64,000 bases of DNA from Thermohalobaculum sp964576075 (GTDB lineage Bacteria > Pseudomonadota > Alphaproteobacteria > Rhodobacterales > Rhodobacteraceae). Of the stretch, positions 27,314-35,223 are shown piece by piece. The stretch is taken from positions 46,030 to 110,029 of the forward strand of contig CAZNTX010000003.1 in the NCBI GenBank assembly GCA_964576075.1, written 5' to 3'. Within the stretch, counting starts at the first letter, position 1; each line of letters opens with the position of its first letter. The translations under genes were made by a program, and so were the position numbers. Below the pieces are notes generated by a model, which did not search any database, was not told the origin of the DNA, and saw only the letters and a program-made list of their open reading frames with translations.

Positions 27314-27871
27314 ATGTTCATCCAGACCGAAGCGACGCCGAACCCTCAGACGCTCAAATTCCTCCCCGGCCAGGCGGTGATGCAGTCCGGCTCGGCCGAT
27401 TTCCCCTCCCGCGAGGGCTCGGAGGCCTCGCCGCTCGCCGCCCGGATCTTCGAGGTCGACGGGGTGCAAGCGGTCTTCCTCGGCCGCGATTTCGTCACCG
27501 TGACGAAGGGCGAGGTCGAATGGGGGCATATCAAGCCGGCCATCCTCGGCGCGATCATGGAGCACTACCAGTCCGGCGACCCGGTGATGCGGGGCGAAGG
27601 GCCGAAGGTCGACCATGCCGAGCATGACGGTCCGGACGGCGAGATCGTCGGCCAGATCAAGGAGCTGCTCGACACCCGGGTGCGCCCGGCCGTGGCGCAG
27701 GACGGGGGCGACATCACCTTCCACGGGTTCGACCGCGGCGTGGTCTATCTCCACATGCAGGGGGCCTGCGCGGGCTGCCCGTCCTCGACGCTGACGCTGA
27801 AGCACGGGATCGAGAACTTGCTGCGCCACTATATCCCGGAGGTCGTCGAGGTGCGCCCCGTGGGCGTGTGA
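27314..27871 (+). CDS. NifU-family Fe-S cluster carrier (NfuA-like)
   Basis: A 185-residue protein with an N-terminal Nfu domain (MFIQTEATPNPQTLKFLPG) and a C-terminal NifU domain carrying the cluster-ligand pair C152 and C155 in GACAGCPSS. Such proteins hold a [4Fe-4S] cluster between two subunits and pass it to client enzymes. CCGGAGG precedes the start. It is followed by a large inverted repeat and tsaB. The AT-richer stretch at 27247-27267 upstream may hold its promoter, though I could not align clear hexamers. Confidence 0.95.
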   Translation: MFIQTEATPNPQTLKFLPGQAVMQSGSADFPSREGSEASPLAARIFEVDGVQAVFLGRDFVTVTKGEVEWGHIKPAILGAIMEHYQSGDPVMRGEGPKVDHAEHDGPDGEIVGQIKELLDTRVRPAVAQDGGDITFHGFDRGVVYLHMQGACAGCPSSTLTLKHGIENLLRHYIPEVVEVRPVGV

Positions 27872-27880
27872 TGATCGGCT

Positions 27881-27953
27881 CTCATCGCCGCTCTCGCGGC
27901 TCTTCGAGCAGAGGCGGCGCTGCGCGCCGAAGAGCCGCGAGAGCGGCGATGAG
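27881..27953. repeat. Long nested inverted repeat before tsaB (copy 2), covering its ribosome binding site
   Basis: Perfect 26-base arms (27881-27906 and 27928-27953) surround a 21-base loop. Each arm has an internal hairpin, GCCGC-TCTC-GCGGC on the left and GCCGC-GAGA-GCGGC on the right; the right one has a GNRA-type loop. Arm ends CTCATC/GATGAG and CTCTTCG/CGAAGAG match the element at 20337-20413 while the cores differ. The tsaB Shine-Dalgarno GAGG (27951-27954) begins in the last three bases of the right arm, so the long fold would hide it and the local fold would leave it free. Confidence 0.82.
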
Positions 27954-27959
27954 GCTACG

Positions 27960-28571
27960 GTGATTCTCGGGATCGACACGACCGCGGGCCAATGCGCCGT
28001 CGCGCTGATCGATGCGGCCGGCCGGCTGCTCGCTCTGCGTGCCGAGCGGATGGAGCGCGGGCATGCCGAAGCGCTCTGGCCGCTCGTCGACTTCGCGCTC
28101 GCCGAGGCCCGCGCCGGCTATCCCGCCATCTCGCGGATCGGCGTCTGCACCGGGCCCGGCTCTTTCACGGGGATACGGGTGGGCGTCGCCGCGGCGCGCG
28201 GGCTTGCGCTCGGCCGCGGGATCCCTGCGATCGGCGTCTCCCGCTTCGAGGCGCTCGCCGCGGTGGCGGAGGGGCCGGTGGCCGTTGCGCTCGCCGCGCC
28301 GCGGGAGACGGTGTTTCTTCAGATCTTCGGGCCGGAGGGGGCGGAGGGGCCGCCCCGGCGCCTGCCGCAGGCGGAGTTGGAGCGACATCTGCCCGCAGGC
28401 CTGCCCTGCTGCGGCGACGCTCTCGGGCCTGCGGAGGCCGGCCTCCCGTCGCCCGAGCGGATCGCCCGGCTCGCCGCGCGGGCTCGGCCGGACGCCCCGC
28501 CGGCCCCGCTCTATCTCCGCGAGGCCGATGCCGCGCCGCCTCGCCGCGCCCCGCCCGCCCGCATCGGCTAG
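27960..28571 (+). CDS. tsaB: tRNA threonylcarbamoyladenosine biosynthesis protein TsaB
   Basis: TsaB (203 residues) is the ASKHA-fold partner of TsaD and TsaE in t6A37 synthesis. The N-terminal ILGIDTTAGQCAVALID and the family signature GVCTGPGSFTGIRVGVAAARG (about 61-81) are clear. Translation starts at GTG 27960 with GAGG five bases upstream. The C-terminal third is shortened and proline/alanine-rich, as often seen in alphaproteobacteria. rimI follows four bases after the stop. Confidence 0.94.
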   Translation: MILGIDTTAGQCAVALIDAAGRLLALRAERMERGHAEALWPLVDFALAEARAGYPAISRIGVCTGPGSFTGIRVGVAAARGLALGRGIPAIGVSRFEALAAVAEGPVAVALAAPRETVFLQIFGPEGAEGPPRRLPQAELERHLPAGLPCCGDALGPAEAGLPSPERIARLAARARPDAPPAPLYLREADAAPPRRAPPARIG

Positions 28572-28575
28572 GGCA

Positions 28576-29097
28576 ATGGTCCGCGGCGCCCGCGCCTTGC
28601 CCCTCGCCGTGGCGCCCGGGACGGCGCCGCAGCTCGCAACCCTGGCTGCGCGCGCCTTCGGCGCTGGCGGGGGCTACTGGACGGCCGAGCGGCTCCTCGC
28701 AGGCTTCGGGGCGGGCGCCGGCGGGGGCCTCGCCATCGCCGACCCGGATCTCGCGCGCGGCCTCGCGCTCGTGCGACGCCTCGGCGAGGAGGCGGAGCTG
28801 CTCGATCTCGGCGTCGTCCCCGAGGCCCGCCGTCAGGGGCTCGGACGGGCGCTCCTCGACGCAGCCCTCGGAAGGCTCGCCGAGACGGGCACGCGCGTTC
28901 TCCATCTCGAGGTCGCCGAGGACAACGCGCCCGCGCGCGCGCTCTACGCCGCCGCGGGCTTCGCCGAGACCGGGCGCCGCCCCGGCTACTACGCCCACGG
29001 CGCCGCGGCGCGACTGCTCGCGCGGCCTCTCGCCCCGCCGGCGCCGGCTTGCGGCCCGGACGGCTTGGGGATAACAGGGCAAAAACCCGATACGTGA
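28576..29097 (+). CDS. rimI: Ribosomal-protein-alanine N-acetyltransferase RimI-like
   Basis: A 173-residue GNAT protein directly downstream of tsaB, the usual position of rimI. Motif A reads LGVVPEARRQGLGRALLDAA (about 77-96), and VLHLEVAEDNAPARALYAAA is the typical RimI beta-strand/helix. RimI acetylates the N-terminus of ribosomal protein S18. Its first 40 residues are longer and poorer in family features than the E. coli protein, so a different protein target is possible. Confidence 0.85.
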   Translation: MVRGARALPLAVAPGTAPQLATLAARAFGAGGGYWTAERLLAGFGAGAGGGLAIADPDLARGLALVRRLGEEAELLDLGVVPEARRQGLGRALLDAALGRLAETGTRVLHLEVAEDNAPARALYAAAGFAETGRRPGYYAHGAAARLLARPLAPPAPACGPDGLGITGQKPDT

Positions 29098-29125
29098 CGG
29101 CGCGAGGACGCGCGGGAGGACCCCC

Positions 29126-30532
29126 ATGAGCCAGCCCAAGACCCTCTACGACAAGATCTGGGACGCCCATCTCGTCCACGAGGCGGAGGACGGCACCTGC
29201 CTCCTCTATATCGACCGCCATCTCGTGCACGAGGTGACGAGCCCGCAGGCCTTCGAGGGGCTGCGCCTCGCCGGCCGTCCCGTGCGCCACCCCGAGGCGA
29301 CGCTCGCCGTGCCGGACCACAACGTGCCGACGGACCCGACCCGCATCCAGGGCATCCGCGACGAGCAGTCCCGCATCCAGGTCGAGGCGCTGCGGCAGAA
29401 CGCCCACGACTTCGGCATCGAGCTCTACGACGTCGACGACGTGCGCCAGGGGATCGTGCACATCATCGGCCCGGAGCAGGGGCTCACCCAGCCCGGCATG
29501 ACCATCGTCTGCGGCGACAGCCACACGGCGACCCACGGCGCCTTCGGCGCGCTGGCCCACGGGATCGGCACCTCCGAGGTCGAGCATGTCCTGGCGACGC
29601 AGACGCTCATCCAGTCGAAATCCAAGAACATGAAGGTCGAGGTCTGCGGCTCGCTGCCCCCCGGGGTGACCGCCAAGGACGTCACCCTCTCGATCATCGG
29701 CGAGACCGGGACCGCGGGCGGCACCGGCCATGTGATCGAATATTGCGGCCAGGCGATCGAGGAGCTCTCGATGGAGGGCCGGATGACCGTCTGCAACATG
29801 GCGATCGAGGGCGGCGCGCGCGCGGGCCTCGTGGCGCCGGACGAGAAGACCTTCGAATATCTCAAGGGCCGGCCCAAGGCGCCGAAGGGCGGGGCCTGGG
29901 AGATGGCGGTCGCCGCCTGGCGGGCGCTCCGCACCGACGAGGGCGCGCAGTTCGACAAGGTGCTGACGCTCGAGGCGGAGAAGATCGCCCCCGTGGTGAC
30001 CTGGGGCACCTCGCCGGAGGACGTGCTCCCGATCACCGGCGTCGTGCCGCATCCGGAGGACTTCTCCGGCGCCAAGGTCGCCGCCGCCCGCCGCTCGCTC
30101 GACTATATGGGCCTCGCGCCGGGCACGCGGCTGCAGGATATCGAGATCGACACGGTGTTCATCGGCTCCTGCACCAACGGGCGGATCGAGGATCTGCGCG
30201 AGGTCGCCCGGATCATGGAGGGCAAGAAGGTCAAGGACGGGCTGCGGGCGATGATCGTCCCGGGCTCGGGCCTCGTCCGCGCCCAGGCCGAGGAGGAGGG
30301 CATCGCGCAGAAGCTGATCGAGGCGGGGTTCGACTGGCGGATGGCCGGCTGCTCCATGTGCCTCGGCATGAACCCGGACCAGCTCTCCCCCGGCGAGCGC
30401 TGCGCCTCCACCTCCAACCGCAATTTCGAGGGCCGCCAGGGCAAGGGCGGGCGCACCCACCTGATGTCCCCCGCCATGGCCGCCGCCGCCGCCATCACCG
30501 GCCGCCTGACCGACGTGCGCGACCTCGCCTGA
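29126..30532 (+). CDS. leuC: 3-isopropylmalate dehydratase large subunit
   Basis: LeuC (468 residues) isomerises 2- to 3-isopropylmalate in leucine synthesis as a heterodimer with LeuD. The aconitase-type [4Fe-4S] ligands are C349 (IGSCTNGR), C409 and C412 (CSMCLGMN). Other markers are VPDHNVPT and GDSHTATHGAFG. GGGAGG precedes the ATG. leuD is not immediately downstream: the next gene is an unrelated broken membrane-protein gene, so leuD must lie elsewhere. Confidence 0.97.
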   Translation: MSQPKTLYDKIWDAHLVHEAEDGTCLLYIDRHLVHEVTSPQAFEGLRLAGRPVRHPEATLAVPDHNVPTDPTRIQGIRDEQSRIQVEALRQNAHDFGIELYDVDDVRQGIVHIIGPEQGLTQPGMTIVCGDSHTATHGAFGALAHGIGTSEVEHVLATQTLIQSKSKNMKVEVCGSLPPGVTAKDVTLSIIGETGTAGGTGHVIEYCGQAIEELSMEGRMTVCNMAIEGGARAGLVAPDEKTFEYLKGRPKAPKGGAWEMAVAAWRALRTDEGAQFDKVLTLEAEKIAPVVTWGTSPEDVLPITGVVPHPEDFSGAKVAAARRSLDYMGLAPGTRLQDIEIDTVFIGSCTNGRIEDLREVARIMEGKKVKDGLRAMIVPGSGLVRAQAEEEGIAQKLIEAGFDWRMAGCSMCLGMNPDQLSPGERCASTSNRNFEGRQGKGGRTHLMSPAMAAAAAITGRLTDVRDLA

Positions 30533-30570
30533 CGCCCTGCGGCCACGTCTGGCGTTGCGGACATGACACG

Positions 30571-30594
30571 AAGCTGCCCCCAACCGGGCGGCTT
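30571..30594 (+). terminator. Hairpin after leuC
   Basis: AAGCTGCCC (30571-30579) pairs with GGGCGGCTT (30586-30594) with one G-U pair across a six-base loop, 40 bases beyond the leuC stop. There is only a short CT-containing tail, so it is not a textbook intrinsic terminator. Confidence 0.45.
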
Positions 30595-30605
30595 CTAGGA
30601 ATGTG

Positions 30606-30634
30606 TTCAAAATTGGGCGGAAATCGGGTATTCA
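30606..30634 (+). promoter_or_regulatory. Candidate promoter of the interrupted membrane-protein gene
   Basis: TTCAAA (30606-30611) and TATTCA (30629-30634) are 17 bases apart, 27 bases before the ATG at 30662. The surrounding sequence is noticeably richer in A and T than the neighbouring genes. Confidence 0.4.
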
Positions 30635-30661
30635 TACGACACTCAAGGAACGGAGTGTTGC

Positions 30662-31288
30662 ATGTCCCAGGACGGAGACGGTCTCGCGCTGCCGCCGAGC
30701 CCGACATCGGTCGCGTGCTTCCTTGTCTCGACCGCCGCTCTCGTCGCCCCGGTGCTCGCCGGGGCGAAACCGCCCCTGATCTAATACGAGATCTTCGGCG
30801 TTTGCTTCCTTCTGGCGAGCGTGTCTATGCTCATCCGGATCGACGAGACCCTGCGGGTGCAGCTCCGCGCCCGTGGCGTCACGGCATCTGGCGCAGGACC
30901 GGGTGCAGCGCTCCTCATCATAATGGCTATGGTGTTCCAGATCGGCGGACCGGCGAGCGGCCCGGTAAGTCGACCGGGCAAGGTGCTCGGCAGGGTCGTC
31001 GCCGACCGGGCCCAACCCGCACCGCAACCGCGGCCCCGCTCCGAGCCTGTTGTCCGGGAGGCGCCTCACATCGCGGAACCGCGTGGGCGCGACCAGCCGG
31101 ACCAGGCCGCACGCGGATCGCCGACGCTCTACCGGGCCGAGGCGACGGCCTCCGCTCCGCCGACCTACGCCACCGCGGTAGGCTCGACGCCGGAGGCCGC
31201 CATGCTCGCCGCCGCCGCGCATTGTGTATCGCTCGGCGGGCTCCCGGCACAGTGCCGCGGCCGGGTGCGCCTCATAGCGACGCGCTAG
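30662..31288 (+). pseudogene. Membrane-protein gene interrupted by one in-frame TAA
   Basis: From the ATG at 30662 (GGAG upstream) one frame runs 40 codons to TAA at 30782-30784, then continues without a break in the same frame for 168 sense codons to 31288. The continuous product would have three hydrophobic helices: ACFLVSTAALVAPVLAGA before the stop, IFGVCFLLASVSMLI just after it, and GAALLIIMAMVFQIG further on, then a proline/arginine-rich tail and a CVSLGGLPAQC end. An internal ATG at 30821 could start a 155-residue product. A point mutation or a sequencing error in a real gene is the simplest reading. The family is unknown. Confidence 0.6.
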
Positions 31289-31369
31289 GACGCTCGGGAA
31301 GGGCTGTCCACCGGCGCGGGGCTAGCCTAGGCTGCCCGCGATGGCGCGCAGGGCGCGGGAGGGGAGCGA

Positions 31370-32134
31370 ATGGCAGACCGCTGGATCGTCACGCCCTGTT
31401 TCTTCGAGCAGCCGGAGCCGGCGTTGATCGGGGTCTGTCCGCCGGATGCGGCGATCAACGAGGTGCGGATCGTGCATCGGACGCCGCCGGAGATGGCGAT
31501 CCTGCACGGCGGCATCGCGCAATTCGTCTACGACGCGCTCGTCGAGGGGCACCGGCCGGTCTCGGTGGCGGGGGACTGCTGCGCCGCGGTGCCGGTGATG
31601 GCGGGGCTGCAGCGCGCCGGCGTCGCGGCCGATCTGATCTGGGTCGACGCCCATGGCGACTTCAACACGCCGGAGACCTCGCCCTCGATGTTCCTCGGCG
31701 GCATGCCGCTCGCGATGATGGTCGGGCGCGGGCCGCAATGGATGTGCGAGGGCGTCGGGCTGCGGCCGATCGAGGAGGAGCGGGTGCTCCTCGTCGATGC
31801 GCGCGATCTCGACCCGCTCGAGGCCGAGGCGCTCGCCGAAAGCCGGGTCACGCATATCCGCCTCGGCGAGCTCGCGGAGATCGAGTTCGAGGGCCCGGCG
31901 ATGCTCCATCTCGATGTCGACGTGATCGACGCGGCCGAATGCGGGGCGTTCAAATATCCCGTGGAGGGCGGTCCCTCGGTCGCCGAGCTCGCCGCGGCGA
32001 TGGGGGATCTGGCGCGGCGGGCCGATCTCCGGGCGGTCTCGGTCTCCGGCTGGGCCGGCTCGCTCGACCGCGACGGCGGGACGGCGCGCGCCGTCGGCCG
32101 GGTGCTGGAGGCGATCCTCTCCGCGCGGGCGTGA
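31370..32134 (+). CDS. Arginase/ureohydrolase-fold protein with altered metal site
   Basis: A 254-residue protein of the arginase family. The DAHGD motif (93-97) and HLDVDVID (180-187) supply most binuclear-manganese ligands. The first ligand motif, GGDHS in true arginases and agmatinases, is AGDCCA here, with C70 at the histidine position. The last motif lacks the usual DPxxxP. It may bind one metal or act on an unusual amidino or formimino substrate; activity cannot be predicted. It lies 86 bases before the tyrosinase gene on the same strand. Confidence 0.85.
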   Translation: MADRWIVTPCFFEQPEPALIGVCPPDAAINEVRIVHRTPPEMAILHGGIAQFVYDALVEGHRPVSVAGDCCAAVPVMAGLQRAGVAADLIWVDAHGDFNTPETSPSMFLGGMPLAMMVGRGPQWMCEGVGLRPIEEERVLLVDARDLDPLEAEALAESRVTHIRLGELAEIEFEGPAMLHLDVDVIDAAECGAFKYPVEGGPSVAELAAAMGDLARRADLRAVSVSGWAGSLDRDGGTARAVGRVLEAILSARA

Positions 32135-32157
32135 CGGTTCGGCGACGGCTTCCGCGC

Positions 32158-32186
32158 TTCCGCGAAACCCCGCTTCGGCCTACCAT
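32158..32186 (+). promoter_or_regulatory. Candidate promoter of the tyrosinase gene
   Basis: TTCCGC (32158-32163) and TACCAT (32181-32186) are separated by 17 bases, about 35 bases before the tyrosinase ATG. Weak at -35, so low confidence. Confidence 0.38.
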
Positions 32187-32220
32187 CGCGGCAGGCGCCG
32201 TCCGAGCCCAGGAGACCCCG

Positions 32221-33774
32221 ATGATCGACCGCCGCCATTTCCTCACCTCCGCCGCCGGCGCCGCCGCCTTCGGCGCCGCGCTGCTCACCCGGGCCGATCT
32301 CGCCGCGCAGGAGGTGCCGCGGCGCCGGGCGCTCCACGAGATGGGCGAGGGCGACCCCGATCTCGAGACCTTCCGCGACTTCGTCGAGGTGATGCGCCGG
32401 CGCGACGCGCAGCAGGGCGTGGTCAACTGGGAGACGCTCGCGGCGGTGCACAGCCGCCTCTGCCCGCATGGCAACTGGTTCTTCCTGCCCTGGCATCGCG
32501 CCTATTTGCGGATGTACGAGCAGGCCGCGCGCGACGTCACGGGCAACGCCGCCTTCGCCATGCCCTATTGGGACTGGACCGCGAGCCCGGACTTCCCCCG
32601 CGCCTTCGCCGAGCGCACGGTCGCGGGCCGGCCCAATCCGCTCCACATCGAGGGGCGCGCGGTCGGCCGCGGCAGCCGGATGGACACCGCCACCGTCGGG
32701 CGCCGGGTGATCGACCGGGTGCTCGCCACGCGCGCCTTCGAGACCTTCGCGAGCAGCCGGCCCTTCGGGCAGGACAGCACCCATCCCCGCTGGATCCAGG
32801 CCCGCGGCAGCTCGCAGCTTCTGGAGGCGACGCCGCACGATCTCTGCCATGTGACGATCGGCGGCTGGATGGCGGGAATGTCCTCGCCGCGCGATCCGGT
32901 GTTCCTGATGCATCACGGCAATGTCGACCGGATCTGGGCGGAGTGGAACGCCCGCGGCGGGGTGAACACGCGCGAGCGGATCTGGACGGACATGGTCTTC
33001 AACAACCATTTCTGGCGCACCGACGGGACGGTCTATTCCGAGCGGGTGGCCGACACGCAGGTGCCCGAGGCGATGGGCTACAGCTTCGGCCTCGGCCCTG
33101 CCGCGGCGGGGATGCCGGTCTCGGCGGCCGACGAGGCGATCGTGGCCGTCGCCGCCGGAGACGCCGCCGGCGCCGGGATCGGCCGGTTCCGCCAGAGCGT
33201 TCCGCTGCCGGCCCCCGCGACGCCGGAGCGCGCGGCCTCGCTCGCCTTCTCGGTGAACGACGGCGCGCTCTCCCGGCTCCTCGGCGGGGCGGAGGTGAGC
33301 GCCGAGGCGCTCCGCGGCGGGGGCGGCGACGCGCTCGGCGGGGCGGGCGCGCAGAACATCGGCAGCCTGCTCGGCGCTGACGGCGGCGCGGCGGAGCCCG
33401 CGCCCGCGCCGGGCGGGGCGGCCGAGGCGCGGGTCGTCGCCGTGCTCCGGCGGATCGCCGTCAGCGCGCCGGAGGGCACCGCGCTCAGGCTCTTCGTCAA
33501 CCGCCCGGACGCCACCGGCGCGACGCCGACCGAGGATCCGCATTTCGCCGGGCAGATCGGCTTCTTCGGCATTCTGCCGAACGGCGGGTGCCGACCGGGC
33601 GAGGCGCCGCCGACCGCCGCGCTCGACATCACCGAGACGCTCGAGGGGCTCCGCCGCGCGGGCCGCCTCTCCGGGCCGGTGACGCTGCAGATCATCGCCG
33701 CGGGGCTCGAGAGCGGCGCGGGCGGGGGGCCGGGGACGGTCTGCCCGGCCGAGGTCGAACTCGCGGTCGTCTGA
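32221..33774 (+). CDS. Tat-exported tyrosinase/polyphenol oxidase
   Basis: A 517-residue type-3 copper protein. RRHFLT at residues 4-9 plus a hydrophobic stretch forms a twin-arginine signal. CuA ligands are H77, H83 and H92 (VHSRLCPHGNWFFLPWHR), CuB ligands H206, H210 and H232 (PHDLCH; DPVFLMHHGNVDRIW). The conserved waterkeeper glutamate is E202, but the residue after the first CuB histidine is Asp207, where tyrosinases usually have Asn. A C-terminal beta-rich domain (about 400-517) resembles the shielding domain of plant enzymes. It should oxidise phenols or catechols in the periplasm. A small secreted protein is encoded 12 bases downstream. Confidence 0.92.
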   Translation: MIDRRHFLTSAAGAAAFGAALLTRADLAAQEVPRRRALHEMGEGDPDLETFRDFVEVMRRRDAQQGVVNWETLAAVHSRLCPHGNWFFLPWHRAYLRMYEQAARDVTGNAAFAMPYWDWTASPDFPRAFAERTVAGRPNPLHIEGRAVGRGSRMDTATVGRRVIDRVLATRAFETFASSRPFGQDSTHPRWIQARGSSQLLEATPHDLCHVTIGGWMAGMSSPRDPVFLMHHGNVDRIWAEWNARGGVNTRERIWTDMVFNNHFWRTDGTVYSERVADTQVPEAMGYSFGLGPAAAGMPVSAADEAIVAVAAGDAAGAGIGRFRQSVPLPAPATPERAASLAFSVNDGALSRLLGGAEVSAEALRGGGGDALGGAGAQNIGSLLGADGGAAEPAPAPGGAAEARVVAVLRRIAVSAPEGTALRLFVNRPDATGATPTEDPHFAGQIGFFGILPNGGCRPGEAPPTAALDITETLEGLRRAGRLSGPVTLQIIAAGLESGAGGGPGTVCPAEVELAVV

Positions 33775-33786
33775 GGAGGTCCGGCC

Positions 33787-34248
33787 ATGCCCCGTCTCGC
33801 CGTCCTCGCCGCCGCTCTGATCGGCATCGCCGCCGCGGGCGTCGCCGCCTGGCAGCTCGCCGGAGAGCGCGGGCACGACGCGCCGCCTCCCGCAGAGGCC
33901 CCGCCCCCGAGCGCAGGCGCAGCGGAGGGGGGCGGCGCCGTCCGCCTCTGCCTCCCCGCCGCGGCCGCGGCAGAGATCGCCGAAGGGGCGCGGCAGGCCG
34001 AACTCGTCGTCACCGCCTACGACCCGCCCGAGGGCGGCGGCGCGCTGACCGTCTCCTGGGAGGGCGGGGGCGAGGCCCGCCGCATCGGCCTCTTCCCAAA
34101 CGAGCCCTTCGATGTGGGCGCCTACGACCCGCCGCGACGCTTCGGCCTCTTCCCTCCGGAGGACGCGGCCCCCGGCCCGCTCTGCGCGGAGATCGCCGTC
34201 GAGGGCACGGGCGGGCGCGCCGCCTTCGAGCTCGAGACGGCCCGCTGA
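33787..34248 (+). CDS. Small exported partner of the tyrosinase (unknown)
   Basis: A 153-residue protein with an N-terminal hydrophobic signal or anchor (1-25), a proline/alanine linker (33-50) and a beta-rich domain with two cysteines (VRLCLP and GPLCAEIAVEG), plus repeated phenylalanine/proline motifs RIGLFPNEPF and RFGLFPPED. I recognise no family. AGGAGG precedes the ATG, 12 bases after the tyrosinase stop, so the genes are co-transcribed. A caddie-like chaperone or periplasmic partner of the tyrosinase is a reasonable guess. Confidence 0.75.
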   Translation: MPRLAVLAAALIGIAAAGVAAWQLAGERGHDAPPPAEAPPPSAGAAEGGGAVRLCLPAAAAAEIAEGARQAELVVTAYDPPEGGGALTVSWEGGGEARRIGLFPNEPFDVGAYDPPRRFGLFPPEDAAPGPLCAEIAVEGTGGRAAFELETAR

Positions 34249-34252
34249 GCCC

Positions 34253-35155
34253 TCAGCGCGGCGCGAGCGCCGCCTGCAGCTCGCGCCATTCGCCGGGGGA
34301 GAGGCCGGAGGTCTCCTGCGTCACCGTCTCGCCGGCGAGCATCCGGCGCAGCGCCGCCATGGCGGGGCCGGAGATTTGCGCCGCGTTCAGCCGGTAGTCC
34401 TCGAAGGCGCGCCAGGTGAGCGGCACCCAATCCCGCACCACGCCGCAGATCGCCTCGGCATAGGCGCGGATCTCCCATTGCGCATGCGGGTCGGCGCGGA
34501 GCCGGAGGAAGTGCATCAGATTGTGGAGGTCGGTTTTCCAATACCACTGGGTGTAGATCGAGGCCGGCAGCGCCATGCGGGCGAGCTCGCGGGCGAGGCC
34601 GGTCTCCTCGAGGAGCGATTCGTAGTCGCCATAGGCCCGGGCCGCGCCCTCCTTGAGCCGCGCGAGCGCCTCGGCCGCCGCCTCCCCCTCGAGCACCGCG
34701 CCGCGGCCCTGCCGGTTGGTGGCGGACTGCTCGGCGAGGGCGTCCGGGGCGGGGGTGTAGAACTCCCGGTCGAGCACGGAATAGCGGGCGGAGATCTCGT
34801 TGACCGAGGCGGTGCGGTGGCGGATCCACTGGCGCGCGACGAAGAGCGGCAGCTTCACATGGAGCTTGATCTCGCACATCTCGAAGGGGGTCGAGTGCCA
34901 GTGGCGCATCAGATAGCGGATCAGCCCCTCGTCGTCGCGCACCGTGCGGGTGCCGGGGCCGTAGGAGACCCGGGCCGCCTGCACCACGGCCGCGTCGTCG
35001 CCCATATAGTCGACGACCCGGACGAAGCCGTGATCGAGCACCGGGATCGCCTCGAAGAGCCGCGCCTCGAGGGCCGGGACGGTGGCGCGCCGGGTGGTCG
35101 CCTCCGCGCCCTGCGCGGCGGCGATCTCGCCCTTCTGTTCGTCGGTCAGAGACAT
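34253..35155 (-). CDS. thyX: FAD-dependent thymidylate synthase ThyX
   Basis: ThyX (300 residues) makes dTMP from dUMP using FAD, NADPH and methylenetetrahydrofolate. The diagnostic motif RHRTASVNEISARYS is at residues 112-126, with LMRHWHSTPFEMCEIKLHVK before it. Its stop is four bases from the stop of the convergent tyrosinase partner. It is divergent from the glyoxalase-like gene across an AT-rich gap that contains a TATATA stretch near 35197. Confidence 0.97.
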   Translation of the reverse strand: MSLTDEQKGEIAAAQGAEATTRRATVPALEARLFEAIPVLDHGFVRVVDYMGDDAAVVQAARVSYGPGTRTVRDDEGLIRYLMRHWHSTPFEMCEIKLHVKLPLFVARQWIRHRTASVNEISARYSVLDREFYTPAPDALAEQSATNRQGRGAVLEGEAAAEALARLKEGAARAYGDYESLLEETGLARELARMALPASIYTQWYWKTDLHNLMHFLRLRADPHAQWEIRAYAEAICGVVRDWVPLTWRAFEDYRLNAAQISGPAMAALRRMLAGETVTQETSGLSPGEWRELQAALAPR

Positions 35156-35223
35156 ATGTTCCCCCTGGGCGGAGCCTCGATGCTCAGCCTACATCTTGTA
35201 TATAGCCCGAGGGAGACCACGAG

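Noticed and set aside
29743..33774. A very long rightward open frame spanning the middle of leuC to the tyrosinase gene
   Set aside because: Only its last part, from 32221, is the tyrosinase. The rest is out of frame with leuC and the arginase-like gene and encodes arginine/glycine-rich sequence typical of an unused frame in GC-rich DNA.
35156..35223. TATATA-containing AT-rich gap between thyX and the glyoxalase-like gene as a defined promoter
   Set aside because: The gap must hold promoters for both genes, but no -35 hexamer fits either direction at 16-18 bases from TATATA, so I do not annotate hexamers.
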